From Limnohabitans sp. WS1 (GTDB taxonomy: Bacteria; Pseudomonadota; Gammaproteobacteria; Burkholderiales; Burkholderiaceae_C): a stretch of 64,000 bases of DNA. The translations under genes and the position numbers were made by a program. The notes under the pieces were generated by a model. That model was not told the origin of the DNA. It saw nothing but the letters and a program-made list of their open reading frames with translations, and ran no database searches. Where the stretch lies: contig NZ_NERU01000001.1 in NCBI RefSeq assembly GCF_003063265.1, positions 496,001 to 560,000 on the forward strand, in the 5' to 3' direction. Positions 52,525 to 62,143 of the stretch are shown here, piece by piece; the stretch's first letter is position 1, and each line of letters opens with the position of its first letter.

Positions 52525-53694
52525 TCAGGCGGCGTTCTTTTTTTGCTGCACCACCATCCACATCAAGGCTGCCCCTGTCAGGGTCACAGGCAAGAGCGAG
52601 CCGATGTTGAGCCAAGTCCAGCCCTGTGTGGTGACCAGTGCCCCAGAGGCGAACGAGGTCACGGCCATGGTGGCGAACACAAAGAAGTTGATGGCCGCCT
52701 GACCCCGGTCTTTTTCGGCGGGGGTCCAAGCCTGCATGGCCAGTGTGGTGCTGCCGGTGAACAGGAAGTTCCAGCCCAGGCCGAGTAAGAACAGCGAGAT
52801 CAGGAACTGGTGCAGCTCCACGCCCGACAAGGCAATTGCAATGCACACAAAGTTGATGACCACGCCCACCGCCATGATCTGCAGCGTGCCGAATTTCTTG
52901 ATCAAGTGGCCCGTGAAAAAGCCTGGCGCAAACATGCCGATCACATGCCACTCCAGCACCAGTGCCGCATCGTCAAAACTGAAGCCGCACACCTGCATGG
53001 CCAGCGGTGTGGCTGCCATGAGCAAGTTCATCACGCCGTAGCTGAGTGCCGCAGCGGCGGCCGCCACAATGAACACCGGCTGGCGCATGATCTCGGACAG
53101 GGGCCTGCCCACGCTGTCGCCCGGCTTTTTGGCGGGCACTGCCGGAAATCGGATGAAGGCCATGCACACCATGGCCAAAATCGCCACGATGCCCAGCGCC
53201 ATGTAAGCGCCCAAAAACGGCGTTTCATACAAAGTGCGGGTCCGCGAGGCCAGGTTGGGGCCGACGATGGCGCCGATTAAGCCACCCGCCAGCACCAGCG
53301 AAACCGCTTTTTCCTTGAATCCGTCTGCCGCTAATTCGGCCGCCGCAAAACGGTACAACTGGCCGTTGGCGCTGTAGTAACCCGCAATGACCGTGGCCGA
53401 CACCAGCAGCCAGAAGTTGTGGCTCCAGGCAGCATAAGCGGCCAGCAGCGCCGAAAACAAAGCCACCACCAGCCCCAGCTGAAAAGACACCTTGCGCCCC
53501 CAGCGTGACTGGCTCTTGGCCACCAGCCCGGTCGACAGCGCACCGCCCACCACATAGCCCATGACCGGCAAAGTGGCCATCCAGCCCAGCGGTGCCATGG
53601 ACAAACCCACCAGCCCGTTGATGGCGATGAAGGTGACGTTGTTGGTGAAGAACAGGCCCTGGCAGAGCGTGAGGAGGATCAAGTTGGGGTTCAT
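52525..53694 (-). CDS. MFS transporter
   Basis: The 389-residue protein has about twelve hydrophobic segments. The motif-A-like loop reads AKSQSRWGRKVSFQLG. It belongs to the general MFS_1 family; substrate is unknown. ATG 53694 (MNPNLILLTLCQGLFF) is preferred to an in-frame ATG at 53718. A long REP array lies upstream. Confidence 0.9.
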   Translation of the reverse strand: MNPNLILLTLCQGLFFTNNVTFIAINGLVGLSMAPLGWMATLPVMGYVVGGALSTGLVAKSQSRWGRKVSFQLGLVVALFSALLAAYAAWSHNFWLLVSATVIAGYYSANGQLYRFAAAELAADGFKEKAVSLVLAGGLIGAIVGPNLASRTRTLYETPFLGAYMALGIVAILAMVCMAFIRFPAVPAKKPGDSVGRPLSEIMRQPVFIVAAAAAALSYGVMNLLMAATPLAMQVCGFSFDDAALVLEWHVIGMFAPGFFTGHLIKKFGTLQIMAVGVVINFVCIAIALSGVELHQFLISLFLLGLGWNFLFTGSTTLAMQAWTPAEKDRGQAAINFFVFATMAVTSFASGALVTTQGWTWLNIGSLLPVTLTGAALMWMVVQQKKNAA

Positions 53695-53777
53695 GACAGG
53701 CAGTGTATCGCCAGCCACTTATAAAACCCTGTCGCCTCGGCGCACTGCCCGCGATGAACCTTTGCGCCCCACCCCCC

Positions 53778-54336
53778 ATCGCCCCGAGGACGGGATTCCC
53801 ACAAAAAGCAGAGCGACCCCCCTGTAGGATCGACGCCCCCGTCGCGAAAACACTCGCAGACCCCCAAGAATCGCCCCGAGGGCGGGGCTCCTACAAAACG
53901 CGGGGCATCCCCCTGTAGGAGCGACGCCCCCGTCGCGAAAACCCTCGCAGATCACCAAGAATCGCCCCGAGGGTGGGATTCCCACAAAACGCAGAGCACC
54001 CCCCCCTGTAGGAGCGACGCCCCCGTCGCGATAACCCTCGCAGACCACCAAGAATCGCCCCGAGGGCGGGGCTCCCACAAAACGCGGGGCATCCCCCTGT
54101 AGGAGCGACGCCCCCGTCGCGAAAACCCTCGCAGACCCCCAAGAATCGCCCCGAGGGCGGGGCTCCCACAAAACGCGGGGCATCCCCCTGTAGGAGCGAC
54201 GCCCCCGTCGCGATAACCCTCGCAGACCCCCAACAATCGCCCCGAGGGCGGGGCTCCCACAAAAAGCAGAGCATCCCCCCTGTAGGAGCGACGCCCCCGT
54301 CGCGATAACCCTCGCAGACCACCAAGAATTGCCCGC
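53778..54336. repeat. REP-like hairpin array, six units of 91-93 bp
   Basis: TGTAGGA(G/T)CGACGCC begins at 53823, 53914, 54007, 54098, 54189 and 54281. Between them lie AATCGCCCCGAGGGCGGGGCTCCCACA-type partners (pieces: AATCGCCCCGAGG, GCGGGGCTCC). Several right-hand tags here read TCCCACA rather than TCCTACA. The unit order is opposite to the 28052-28330 array. It fills the space between the MFS gene start and rsmE stop. Confidence 0.92.
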
Positions 54337-54341
54337 AGGCT

Positions 54342-55043
54342 TCAGGCGCAGATGGCCAGCACCGCCAAGGGCGCGGTTTCAGCGCGCAGCACACGCGGGC
54401 CCAAGGTGACAGGCACAAATCCTGCCGCCAGGGCGCAGGCTTCTTCGCTCGGGCTCAGGCCCCCTTCGGGACCGCTGAGCACGGTGACGGGGCCGCTGCC
54501 GGTCATGGCCGACAGGGCTTGGGTGCCTTCGGACAAAGACAAGACCCAGCACTCCCCGGCTTCGGCCCGCGCCAACCACTCCTTGAGGGTCACGGCCGCG
54601 TGCACCGTGGGCACCCGGTTGCGCCCGCACTGCTCAGCAGCAGCCACGGCCACGCCTTGCCAGTGCGCCAGTTTTTTCTCAGCGCGTTCACCTTTGAGCT
54701 TGAGCACGCTGCGCTCGGCCACCAGGGGCGTGATGCTGGCCACGCCCAGCTCGGTGGCTTTTTCGACCAGCCAGTCCATGCGCTCGTTGGCGGTGATGCC
54801 GGCCAGCAGGTGAATGGCGCGTGCCGCTTCGCGCTCCACCGCGCGGTGCGCCCCCACTTCCACATCCACATCGCTGCGGCCCATGCGGGTGACGGTGGCG
54901 TCAAACTCGCCGCCTTCGCCGTTGAACAAGGTGATGACATCGCCCGGCTGCAGGCGTAGCACCTGCACATGGCGGGCGGCTCCCGCAGGCAGGCTGAGCG
55001 ACAAGCCTGTGGCCAAAGGGGCGGGGCAGAAAAAGCGCGGCAT
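54342..55043 (-). CDS. rsmE: 16S rRNA m3U1498 methyltransferase RsmE
   Basis: RsmE methylates U1498 of 16S rRNA. The 233-residue SPOUT-fold protein starts MPRFFCPAPLATGLSLSLP and has the PUA-like N-terminus and C-terminal knot with LSGPEGGLSPSEE and LGPRVLRAETAPLAVL. ATG 55043 lies just after the amgK stop; a GTG at 55049 would overlap it. The pair is probably cotranscribed. Confidence 0.94.
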   Translation of the reverse strand: MPRFFCPAPLATGLSLSLPAGAARHVQVLRLQPGDVITLFNGEGGEFDATVTRMGRSDVDVEVGAHRAVEREAARAIHLLAGITANERMDWLVEKATELGVASITPLVAERSVLKLKGERAEKKLAHWQGVAVAAAEQCGRNRVPTVHAAVTLKEWLARAEAGECWVLSLSEGTQALSAMTGSGPVTVLSGPEGGLSPSEEACALAAGFVPVTLGPRVLRAETAPLAVLAICA

Positions 55044-55045
55044 GC

Positions 55046-56167
55046 TCACATGCGCCCGTAGGCAAAACTGACTTGGGGCGTGGTGCCTTCGATCTCGTCG
55101 ATCAATTTGAGCAGCGGGCCCAGTTCGCGGTAACGGTCACAGGTGCTGCGGATGTAGTGGAGGAAGCGCGGCGCATCGGCCAGGTATTTGGGCTTGCCGT
55201 CGCGCAGGGTCAGGCGGGCAAAGATGCCGGCCACTTTGAGGTGGCGCTGCAGGCCCATCCATTCGACTGCGCGGTAGAACGAGCCAAAGTCGCTGTGCCA
55301 GTCTTCAAAGTCCATCAAGCCCGCCTTGCGGGCTTTTTCCCAGTAGCGGATGGTGATGTCGAGCACAAAGTCTTCGTCCCAGGTGAGGAAGGCGTCGCGC
55401 ATCAGGCTGGCGATGTCGTAGCTGATGGGGCCGTAAACCGCGTCCTGAAAATCCAATACACCCAGTTGTGCACTGCTGCCACAAGGCATCATCAAATTGC
55501 GCGGCATGAAGTCGCGGTGCACATACACACTGGGCGCGGCCAGATTGCGTTGCACGATCAGGGCGAAGGCCTTGTCGAACACCTCGCGCTGCGCACCTTG
55601 CAGCTGCACGCCCCGGTGCTGGGCCAAATACCAATCGGGGAACAGGCTCAGTTCGCGGTTCAGCAAAGCGGCGTCATAGGGTGGCAGCACGCCCGGGCGC
55701 GAGGCCAGCTGCCACTGCACCAGTGCATCGACCGCCTGCATGTACAGGCCGTGGTTGGCCTGAGGGCGCTCGGGGTCGATGGCCGACATCATGGTGGCGT
55801 CGCCCAAGTCGCTCAGCAGCATGAAGCCGTGGGCTTCGTGCCAGTCCAACACCTCGGGTGCCTTCAGGCCTGCGTTTTGCATCAATGTGGCCACCTGCAC
55901 AAAGGGACGGCTGTTTTCCTTGTCCGGTGGTGCATCCATGATGATGCGGGTCTGGCCTTGTTGGGTGTCCACCCGCAAATAACGCCGAAAGCTCGCATCG
56001 GCAGAGGCGATACGGACCGATTCGGGCACAAGACTGTGGGGACGGGACAAGCTTTCAAGCCAAGCATTGAAGTGACTTTGGCGCAGGGAATCGGCCCAAA
56101 GGACCTCGTGGCTCGCAGCGTCAGCGCTGGTGTGGGGCAAAGTGGGGGGCAGGTGGGGGTGGCTCAT
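55046..56167 (-). CDS. amgK: Phosphotransferase of the AmgK (MurNAc/GlcNAc kinase) type
   Basis: AmgK phosphorylates the anomeric carbon of MurNAc/GlcNAc for cell-wall recycling. The 373-residue aminoglycoside-phosphotransferase-fold protein has the catalytic VYVHRDFMPRNLMM and metal-binding LDFQDAVYGP. It is divergent from lptD, the usual place of amgK, but the normally following murU is absent and rsmE takes its place. The identification by context and family is strong but not proven. Confidence 0.85.
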   Translation of the reverse strand: MSHPHLPPTLPHTSADAASHEVLWADSLRQSHFNAWLESLSRPHSLVPESVRIASADASFRRYLRVDTQQGQTRIIMDAPPDKENSRPFVQVATLMQNAGLKAPEVLDWHEAHGFMLLSDLGDATMMSAIDPERPQANHGLYMQAVDALVQWQLASRPGVLPPYDAALLNRELSLFPDWYLAQHRGVQLQGAQREVFDKAFALIVQRNLAAPSVYVHRDFMPRNLMMPCGSSAQLGVLDFQDAVYGPISYDIASLMRDAFLTWDEDFVLDITIRYWEKARKAGLMDFEDWHSDFGSFYRAVEWMGLQRHLKVAGIFARLTLRDGKPKYLADAPRFLHYIRSTCDRYRELGPLLKLIDEIEGTTPQVSFAYGRM

Positions 56168-56244
56168 GGATAATCCGATTCTACAAAGCCTGTTGTTGCA
56201 CCCGCCGTGTGACCTGACTGCCTCCTCTACCCTGCCCTCTGTCT

Positions 56245-58662
56245 GTGAAGTTCATCTCTGCCCGTTTTTTGCTGCTGCCCACGTTGGCTTCGCCCTTGGC
56301 CCTTGGCCTGGCGGGCGCAGTGTTGTGCGGCATGCCTGTGGGCACAGTTTGGGCGCAAGCCCGCGTCGATGGCTCCGTGCTGACTTTGCGCAGCAGCCCT
56401 TTGCTGGAAGAGGCGGTCTCAGACAGGCAAAAAAAAGAAGCCCCAACCTTTGTACAAGCGCAGCAGCTGACGGTGCGGCCCGACCTGGATGTGCAATTGC
56501 AGGGTCAGGCCACCATCCGCCGTCCGGGCCTGAGCATCCGGGCCGATCGCCTGGACTATGACCAGACACAAGACGAGGTGAAGGCCTCGGGGGATGTCCG
56601 TGTGAGCCGGGATGGGAGTTTGTTTGTGGGCCCAAGTCTGGTCCTTCAAATGGACAGTTTTCGGGGCCAGTTGATGCAACCGCGCTTTGAGTTGTACAAA
56701 AGCAGTGGCTATGGCGATGCGGCATCTTTGGTGTTTTTGGACAGCGATCGTGCGGTGATGCAGCAAGTGAGCTACACCACCTGTCGGCGCAAACCCGGTC
56801 CCGAGTGGCTGCCAGAGTGGGTGCTCAAGGCCACGCGCCTGACACTGGACAACGAAGAGTCCAGTGCCTTGGCCGAGGGGGTTCAGTTGCGCTTTCAGGA
56901 CGTGCCATTGATGGCTTTGCCGGCCGTCAGTTTTGCCCTGACCGAAGACCGCAAGTCGGGTTTGCTGCCGCCTTTGGTGGGCATTGACACGACCAATGGT
57001 GTGCAGGTCTCGCAGCCCTATTACTTCGACATTGCGCCCAACCGCGATGCCACGGTCAACACCCATGTGATGAGCAAACGCGGCGTGGCCGTGGACACCG
57101 AGTTTCGTTACTTGGAACCCGATTACAACGGTCAGTTGCGCTTGAACCTGATGCCCTCAGACAGCTTGCGTCAGCAAAACCGCTGGGGCTTGTCGGCCCA
57201 GCACCAAGGCGGTATCGAGACTGGTCTGCAAGGTCTTGGGCGGATCGGTCTGGGCTTGAGCGTGAACCGGGTCAGTGACGACAATTACTGGCGCGATTTT
57301 TCGCGGTCGGGCCAAGTCCTGACCCAACGTTTGCTGCCCTCGACCGGCACTTTGGCCTGGGCCTTGGGTGATTTGAGCATGAGCGCTCAGGTGCAGCGCT
57401 GGCAAACTTTGCAGGACGTCAGTGCGCCCATCACCCCGCCTTATGACCGGGCCCCTCAAATCACTTTGCGCTACGGCCAATGGCAAGCCGATGGCATGGA
57501 TTGGTCCATCGTCGGGGACACCACCCGGTTTGAGGCCGACTATTCACGCATCCCCAACAGCACCGCTTTGCCGCGCAACGGCGAGCGCAGCTTTGTGCAA
57601 GCCCAAGTCAGCCGCCCCTGGATACGGCCCTGGGGCTTTGTCACACCCAAGTTGCAATTGCACGCGACCCGCTACCAGCTCGATGGGGTCATGGACAACG
57701 GCAACCGCTCGGCCAACCGGGTGTTGCCCACCTATTCGCTCGATTCGGGTCTTGTGCTGGAGCGCGAAACCCAATGGTTTGGCCGCCAAGTGGTGCAGAC
57801 CCTGGAGCCTCGGGCTTTTTATGTGCGCACACCCTACCGCGATCAGAGTTTTCTGCCGGTGTATGACAGCGGTGCCACCGACTTCAACCTCTCCACCATT
57901 TACAGCGAAAACGCCTACGTGGGTCACGACCGTTTGATCGACAACGACGCCTTGACGCTGGGCGTGACCAGTCGCTTTTTTGATGCGGCCAATGGGGCTG
58001 AGATGCTGCGCGTGGGCATGGCGCAGCGCATCCGTTTTTCTGACCAGCAGGTGGTCTTGCCCGGACAAACCGCTGCCAAGACCGGTTTGAGCGACATGCT
58101 CTTGGGGGCCGGTGTGCGCTGGGATGACCGGTGGGCGCTCGATGCCACCGTGCAACTGAACAACCAAACCAACAAAGTCAGCCGCAACACTTTGCAAGGC
58201 CGCTACAGCCCCAGTCCCTACCGCGTGGTCAACGCGGCTTACCGCCTTAACCGCGATGTCAGTGAACAAGTGGACCTGGGCTGGCAGTGGCCACTGAGCG
58301 ACCTCATGGGGCGACGCGACGACGCGGCAGAATCGGCCTGGACCCGTGCCCCCGGTCAAGGCTTGGGCCCTGACCGCTGGTACACCGTGGGGCGCATGAA
58401 CTTCAGCATCAACGAGCGCCGTTTGGTGGACAGTTTGTTGGGCTTTGAATACGACGGTGGCTGCTGGCTGGGGCGCATTGCTTTTGAGCGTTTGCAAAGC
58501 ACCGTGAGCACCGCCACCAGCCGTTTGCTGTTCCAATTGGAGTTCATTGGCTTGGCTCGTGTGGGTGCCAGTCCTTTGTCGGCCCTGCGCAACAACATTC
58601 CCCGTTATCAGAATCTGCGCGATAACTTTGTCGCACCCAGTCGTTTTCAAAACTATGAATAA
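56245..58662 (+). CDS. lptD: LPS assembly outer membrane protein LptD
   Basis: LptD is the beta-barrel that inserts LPS in the outer leaflet with LptE. The 805-residue protein has a signal peptide ending VWAQA, an N-terminal OstA-like jellyroll (LTVRPDLDVQLQGQATIRR, ADRLDYDQTQDEVKASGDV, about 65-170) and the barrel. The cysteines TTCRRKP and GGCWLGR could form the inter-domain disulfide; the second pair of E. coli is missing. GTG at 56245 is the best start. surA overlaps its end by eight bases. Confidence 0.94.
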   Translation: MKFISARFLLLPTLASPLALGLAGAVLCGMPVGTVWAQARVDGSVLTLRSSPLLEEAVSDRQKKEAPTFVQAQQLTVRPDLDVQLQGQATIRRPGLSIRADRLDYDQTQDEVKASGDVRVSRDGSLFVGPSLVLQMDSFRGQLMQPRFELYKSSGYGDAASLVFLDSDRAVMQQVSYTTCRRKPGPEWLPEWVLKATRLTLDNEESSALAEGVQLRFQDVPLMALPAVSFALTEDRKSGLLPPLVGIDTTNGVQVSQPYYFDIAPNRDATVNTHVMSKRGVAVDTEFRYLEPDYNGQLRLNLMPSDSLRQQNRWGLSAQHQGGIETGLQGLGRIGLGLSVNRVSDDNYWRDFSRSGQVLTQRLLPSTGTLAWALGDLSMSAQVQRWQTLQDVSAPITPPYDRAPQITLRYGQWQADGMDWSIVGDTTRFEADYSRIPNSTALPRNGERSFVQAQVSRPWIRPWGFVTPKLQLHATRYQLDGVMDNGNRSANRVLPTYSLDSGLVLERETQWFGRQVVQTLEPRAFYVRTPYRDQSFLPVYDSGATDFNLSTIYSENAYVGHDRLIDNDALTLGVTSRFFDAANGAEMLRVGMAQRIRFSDQQVVLPGQTAAKTGLSDMLLGAGVRWDDRWALDATVQLNNQTNKVSRNTLQGRYSPSPYRVVNAAYRLNRDVSEQVDLGWQWPLSDLMGRRDDAAESAWTRAPGQGLGPDRWYTVGRMNFSINERRLVDSLLGFEYDGGCWLGRIAFERLQSTVSTATSRLLFQLEFIGLARVGASPLSALRNNIPRYQNLRDNFVAPSRFQNYE

Positions 58663-59998
58663 ATCCATGTCTTCTGTTCGATGGGCTTTGCTGACCACTC
58701 TTTGCATGGGCACTGTGGGGTTGGCAACGGCTCAGGCCCCGACCTCTGCAGTCGCCATTCGCCCGGCCGATTTCATTGTGGCTGTGGTCAATTCAGAACC
58801 CATTACCAACCAGGAAGTCCAAGCACTGGCCCAGCGCCTGACGCGTGAAACACAAAACCAAGCCCAGCGTCCCCGTGCTGAAGACATCAAGGCCCAGGCG
58901 CTGGAGCAACTGATTGGCGAAAAAGTCCAGCTTCAGCAAGCGCGGGACATGGGCATCGTGATCGATGCCGAGGCACTGGACATGGCCGAACAGAATGTGG
59001 CCAGCAGCAACCAGCTCACGCGCGATGAGTTGCGCAAACGCGTGCAACAAGAAGGCATGTCGGTCAACCAATACCGCGAGCAACTGAGCAAGCAACTGAC
59101 CCTGACGCGCATTCGCGAGCGTGAAGTCGAGGGACGTGTGCGCGTGAGCGACCTGGAAGTCGAGAAGTTTTTGCAGGACCGCCTGAAAGAGCAAGCGGCC
59201 CAATCTGCCCAAGCCCCTGCTGAGTTGAACCTGGGCATGATCCTGATTGCGGTGCCCGAAAACAGCACCGAGGCCCAAATCCAGCAACTCGCCGGGCAGG
59301 CCCGCCAAATTGCACAACGGGCACGCACCGGTGAAAATTTTGCGGCCCTGACCAAAACCTATTCACAAGCCCCTGACCTGGCCGCCAACAGCGGCGTGCT
59401 GGGTCTGCGCTCGGCCAGTCGTTATCCCGAATTGTTTGTCAATGCAACCCAAGCTTTGGCCGTAGGGGGCGTGACCGAGCCCGTGCGCTCAGGGGCTGGT
59501 TTTCATATTTTGAAAGTGCTGGAGCGTCGGCAACCTTCGGCCAATTTGACCATCACCCAAACCCGCGCTCGGCACATCTTGTTGCGCCCGGGGGCTCAGT
59601 TGTCGCAAGACCAAGCATTGGCGCAGTTGGCCAGCGTTCGGCAAGACATTCTCGCGGGCAAAGCTGATTTTGCAGCGGTGGCCAAACGCCTGTCGCAAGA
59701 CGGCAGCGCTCAACAAGGTGGTGATTTGGGCTGGGCCAATCCGGGCATGTTTGTGCCCGAGTTCGAACAAGTCATGAACCGATTGCGCCCGGGCCAGCTG
59801 GCAGAGCCCTTGGTGTCTCGTTTTGGCGTGCACCTGATCGAGGTGACCGATCGCCGCAATGCCCCGCTGTCCGATGCCGAGCAACGCGACATGGTTCGCA
59901 AAGTCTTGCGTGAGAAAAAGCTCGACGAGGCCTACACCGTCTGGGCCGAAGACCTGCGTGGCCGCGCCTATGTCGAGATGCGCGAGCCGCCCCAATGA
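58655..59998 (+). CDS. surA: Periplasmic chaperone/peptidyl-prolyl isomerase SurA
   Basis: SurA carries outer membrane proteins, LptD among them, through the periplasm. The 447-residue protein has a signal peptide (ending LATAQA), an N-terminal helical domain ([14 protein letters not shown]) and two parvulin domains: the first around [15 protein letters not shown], the second around [11 protein letters not shown] and [19 protein letters not shown] 58655 is used; 58667 is a possible alternative. It ends within the rsmA start. Confidence 0.94.
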   Translation: MNKSMSSVRWALLTTLCMGTVGLATAQAPTSAVAIRPADFIVAVVNSEPITNQEVQALAQRLTRETQNQAQRPRAEDIKAQALEQLIGEKVQLQQARDMGIVIDAEALDMAEQNVASSNQLTRDELRKRVQQEGMSVNQYREQLSKQLTLTRIREREVEGRVRVSDLEVEKFLQDRLKEQAAQSAQAPAELNLGMILIAVPENSTEAQIQQLAGQARQIAQRARTGENFAALTKTYSQAPDLAANSGVLGLRSASRYPELFVNATQALAVGGVTEPVRSGAGFHILKVLERRQPSANLTITQTRARHILLRPGAQLSQDQALAQLASVRQDILAGKADFAAVAKRLSQDGSAQQGGDLGWANPGMFVPEFEQVMNRLRPGQLAEPLVSRFGVHLIEVTDRRNAPLSDAEQRDMVRKVLREKKLDEAYTVWAEDLRGRAYVEMREPPQ

Positions 59999-60774
59999 AG
60001 CACATTGCCCGCAAACGATTTGGTCAGCACTTTCTGACCGATGGCGGCATCATCGATGCCATCGTCGACGCGATCAGCCCACAGCCAGGGCAAGCCATGG
60101 TCGAAATCGGGCCTGGCTTGGCCGCTTTGACCCAACCCCTGGTGGAACGCCTGGGACACTTGACGGTGATCGAGCTGGACCGTGATTTGGCCGTGCGCTT
60201 GCGTGAACACCCCCACCTGTCGGTGGTGGAGTCCGATGTGCTCAAAGTGGACTTTGGCGCATTGGCCACGCACATGCTGGCCTCGTCTGAAGCCGCTGCA
60301 AGCCCAAAAATCCGTGTGGTGGGCAATCTGCCGTACAACATCTCCACCCCCATCTTGTTTCATTTGCTGGCGCAAGTCGATGTGATCGAAGACCAGCATT
60401 TCATGCTGCAAAAAGAAGTCATCGACCGCATGGTGGCCAAACCCGCAAGCTCGGACTACAGCCGCCTGTCGGTCATGCTGCAGTGGCGATACGAGATGGC
60501 CAATGTGCTGTTTGTGCCCCCCGAAAGTTTTGATCCACCGCCCAGGGTGGACAGCGCGGTGGTGCGCATGGTGCCACTGGCCACTCCGCCAGTGGTGAAC
60601 GTCAAAACCTTGGAGACCTTGGTGCAAGTGGCCTTCAGTCAACGCCGCAAGATTTTGCGTAACACCTTGGGCAAATGGTTGGATGAAAAAGGCTTTGCTG
60701 GGCAGTTTGATTTGCAGCGCCGCGCCGAAGAGGTGCCCGTGGCCGAGTTTGTGGCCTTGGCCCAAGCCGTCTGA
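59995..60774 (+). CDS. rsmA: 16S rRNA dimethyladenosine methyltransferase RsmA (KsgA)
   Basis: RsmA dimethylates A1518 and A1519 of 16S rRNA. The 259-residue protein starts [18 protein letters not shown], has the SAM motif [13 protein letters not shown] and the catalytic NLPYNIS. ATGA overlap with surA shows coupling. pdxA, which separates or follows these genes in E. coli, is not present. Confidence 0.95.
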   Translation: MKHIARKRFGQHFLTDGGIIDAIVDAISPQPGQAMVEIGPGLAALTQPLVERLGHLTVIELDRDLAVRLREHPHLSVVESDVLKVDFGALATHMLASSEAAASPKIRVVGNLPYNISTPILFHLLAQVDVIEDQHFMLQKEVIDRMVAKPASSDYSRLSVMLQWRYEMANVLFVPPESFDPPPRVDSAVVRMVPLATPPVVNVKTLETLVQVAFSQRRKILRNTLGKWLDEKGFAGQFDLQRRAEEVPVAEFVALAQAV

Positions 60775-60785
60775 ACGAACGTCAG

Positions 60786-60857
60786 CCTCGGGGTGGGTTC
60801 CTACAGGGGGTCAGCAGCTGATGCTTGTCTTTGTGGGAGCCAGCCTGCTGGCGATGG
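60786..60857. repeat. Degenerate REP-like palindromes
   Basis: CTCGGGGTGGGTTCCTACAGGG and TTGTGGGAGCCAGCCTGCTGGCGATGG keep the tags (TTCCTACAG, GTGGGAG) and stems (GCCAGC/GCTGGC) of the REP family with changed arms (given here as pieces: GGTGGGTTCCTACAGGG, GTGGGAGCCAGCC). They follow the rsmA stop. Confidence 0.6.
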
Positions 60858-60875
60858 GTGTTTGCCCTTGGCCAA

Positions 60876-60906
60876 AGAAAAAGCCCGTCGATGACGGGCT
60901 TTTTCT
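60876..60906. terminator. Bidirectional intrinsic terminator
   Basis: AGAAAAAGCCCGTC (60876-60889) pairs with GACGGGCTTTTTCT (60893-60906) around a three-base loop. It lies after rsmA and just before the end of the minus-strand operon. Confidence 0.9.
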
Positions 60907-60937
60907 GGAGGGCCGCTGAAAGCGGCTCATGGTGGGG

Positions 60938-61141
60938 TCAGGCGGCTGCGAGCCAGTAACCTGCGTTGAATGGGCTGCTCATGCGCAGCGCCAAGGGCGA
61001 CACGTCCACCAATTTGTCGGTGGGCATTTTTTCGCCGTCTTCGACCGATTCGGCCATCACGGCGTCTTCGGTTTGTGCCTCATTCGCCCGTCCTGCTTGG
61101 CTGTTTTGCGCAGAACGGGCTACAGAAAAGAATAGAAGCAT
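60938..61141 (-). CDS. Small hypothetical protein downstream of barstar
   Basis: I do not recognise this 67-residue protein. ATG 61141 overlaps the end of the barstar gene; an internal ATG at 61057 would give a 39-residue form starting MAESVEDGEKMPTDKLVDV. It is acidic in the middle and ends SPFNAGYWLAAA. Codon use and its place in the RNase-barstar transcript support a real gene, but the evidence is modest. Confidence 0.4.
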   Translation of the reverse strand: MLLFFSVARSAQNSQAGRANEAQTEDAVMAESVEDGEKMPTDKLVDVSPLALRMSSPFNAGYWLAAA

Positions 61142-61545
61142 CGGAAAGGAACTTTCCGGTCTCCCCAGTAATCGGCCGTGTCACGGAAGATGTCGAGCAA
61201 TTGCTCGCGGGCTTCCTTGTCAAACTTGACGTGCGCAGGAATTTGCTCCAGCACCACGATGAAGCCAGGCTGTGGGCCAGACTTGTGCAAAGGGTCGGTC
61301 ATGCAGTCGTACAAGGCATCAAAGTTCTTGCCAAAGTGCGAAGGCAGGGTGAATTGCGCACCAATCAGGTCCAACACGTCTTGTTTGCTCTGGGCTTCTG
61401 CCAGGTTGGCGTACAAAAAGTGGTGGCCCAGGCCTTGGGCGGCTTCTTGCAAATCGCTCACGCGGTAAGCGCGAATCGACTGCACGATGTTGGACCGCAC
61501 ACCTTTCAAGGGTGTCTCTTGGTCCGGGCGAATCGGCATGTCCAT
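61120..61545 (-). CDS. Barstar-family RNase inhibitor
   Basis: Barstar blocks barnase-type RNases inside the producing cell. The 141-residue protein contains the barstar core GKNFDALYDCMTDPL, whose two aspartates match the residues that contact barnase Arg/His, and the C-terminal FRDTADYWGDRKVPFRCFY. It follows the secreted RNase gene after 30 bp and would protect the cytoplasm. The N-terminal extension of about 25 residues is longer than in Bacillus barstar. Confidence 0.9.
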   Translation of the reverse strand: MDMPIRPDQETPLKGVRSNIVQSIRAYRVSDLQEAAQGLGHHFLYANLAEAQSKQDVLDLIGAQFTLPSHFGKNFDALYDCMTDPLHKSGPQPGFIVVLEQIPAHVKFDKEAREQLLDIFRDTADYWGDRKVPFRCFYSFL

Positions 61546-61575
61546 CTCCGTGGTCTTTCTTAAAGTCTAAAAAAA

Positions 61576-61989
61576 TCAGGGCTTGTCGACAATCATGCGA
61601 AAACTCGCGTAATGGTCTTGCGTGTAGTAACAGGCTTTCGGTTCAGCGGGCACCAAACCACCGCAAACAATGCGGCGAGCTCCCCGGTTCCTCGCACCCG
61701 GCGTCCTGACGGTGTATTCACGGTAATAGCCCCTCGCCTCACGCGGCAGAATGCGCTCGCGGTTGCCAAAAATCGTACCGTCCTTTTCGTAAGGAAAAGG
61801 ACCTCCTTGACGGATCTTCAGGTACGTTTCTTGGCCTTCGCGGGGCAATTCTGTTGTCAACATGGTTGACAAAGCTTGCACCTCTTGGGATGTGCGGGCC
61901 TGCACAGCATGTGTGCAAACCATCAAAAACAAACCCATCACCATGGCAAGCCAAGGATGACGGGTCACGGCTTGTTGTGCCACCCTCAT
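61576..61989 (-). CDS. Secreted guanyl-type ribonuclease (barnase/RNase Sa-like)
   Basis: The 137-residue protein has a signal peptide (WLAMVMGLFLMVCTHAVQA) and the microbial RNase (N1/T1) fold. Residues YREYTV (Glu), GARNRGARRIV (Arg) and TQDHYASFRM (His) match the Glu-Arg-His catalytic set, and CGG...KACYYT cysteines may form a disulfide. GGPFPYEKDGTIFGNRE is the family segment. ATG 61989 has AAAGG upstream. It is first gene of the barstar operon. Confidence 0.9.
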   Translation of the reverse strand: MRVAQQAVTRHPWLAMVMGLFLMVCTHAVQARTSQEVQALSTMLTTELPREGQETYLKIRQGGPFPYEKDGTIFGNRERILPREARGYYREYTVRTPGARNRGARRIVCGGLVPAEPKACYYTQDHYASFRMIVDKP

Positions 61990-62143
61990 GAATTTACCTT
62001 TCAGGAGCATCCGGGTTTACCCGAAAACTCGAAGGCGCTAGTGTGCGACAAATGCGACAAAAATGCAAGCGATTGCCCAATAATTAGGCAAAGACAGTTT
62101 GCATACTTTTATCAAATGTGAACTTACACCGTCTTCATGCCGC

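Noticed and set aside
53719..54418. Repeat-derived frames of 100-175 codons at 53.7-54.4 kb
   Set aside because: Same reason: translation of a 92-bp hairpin array.
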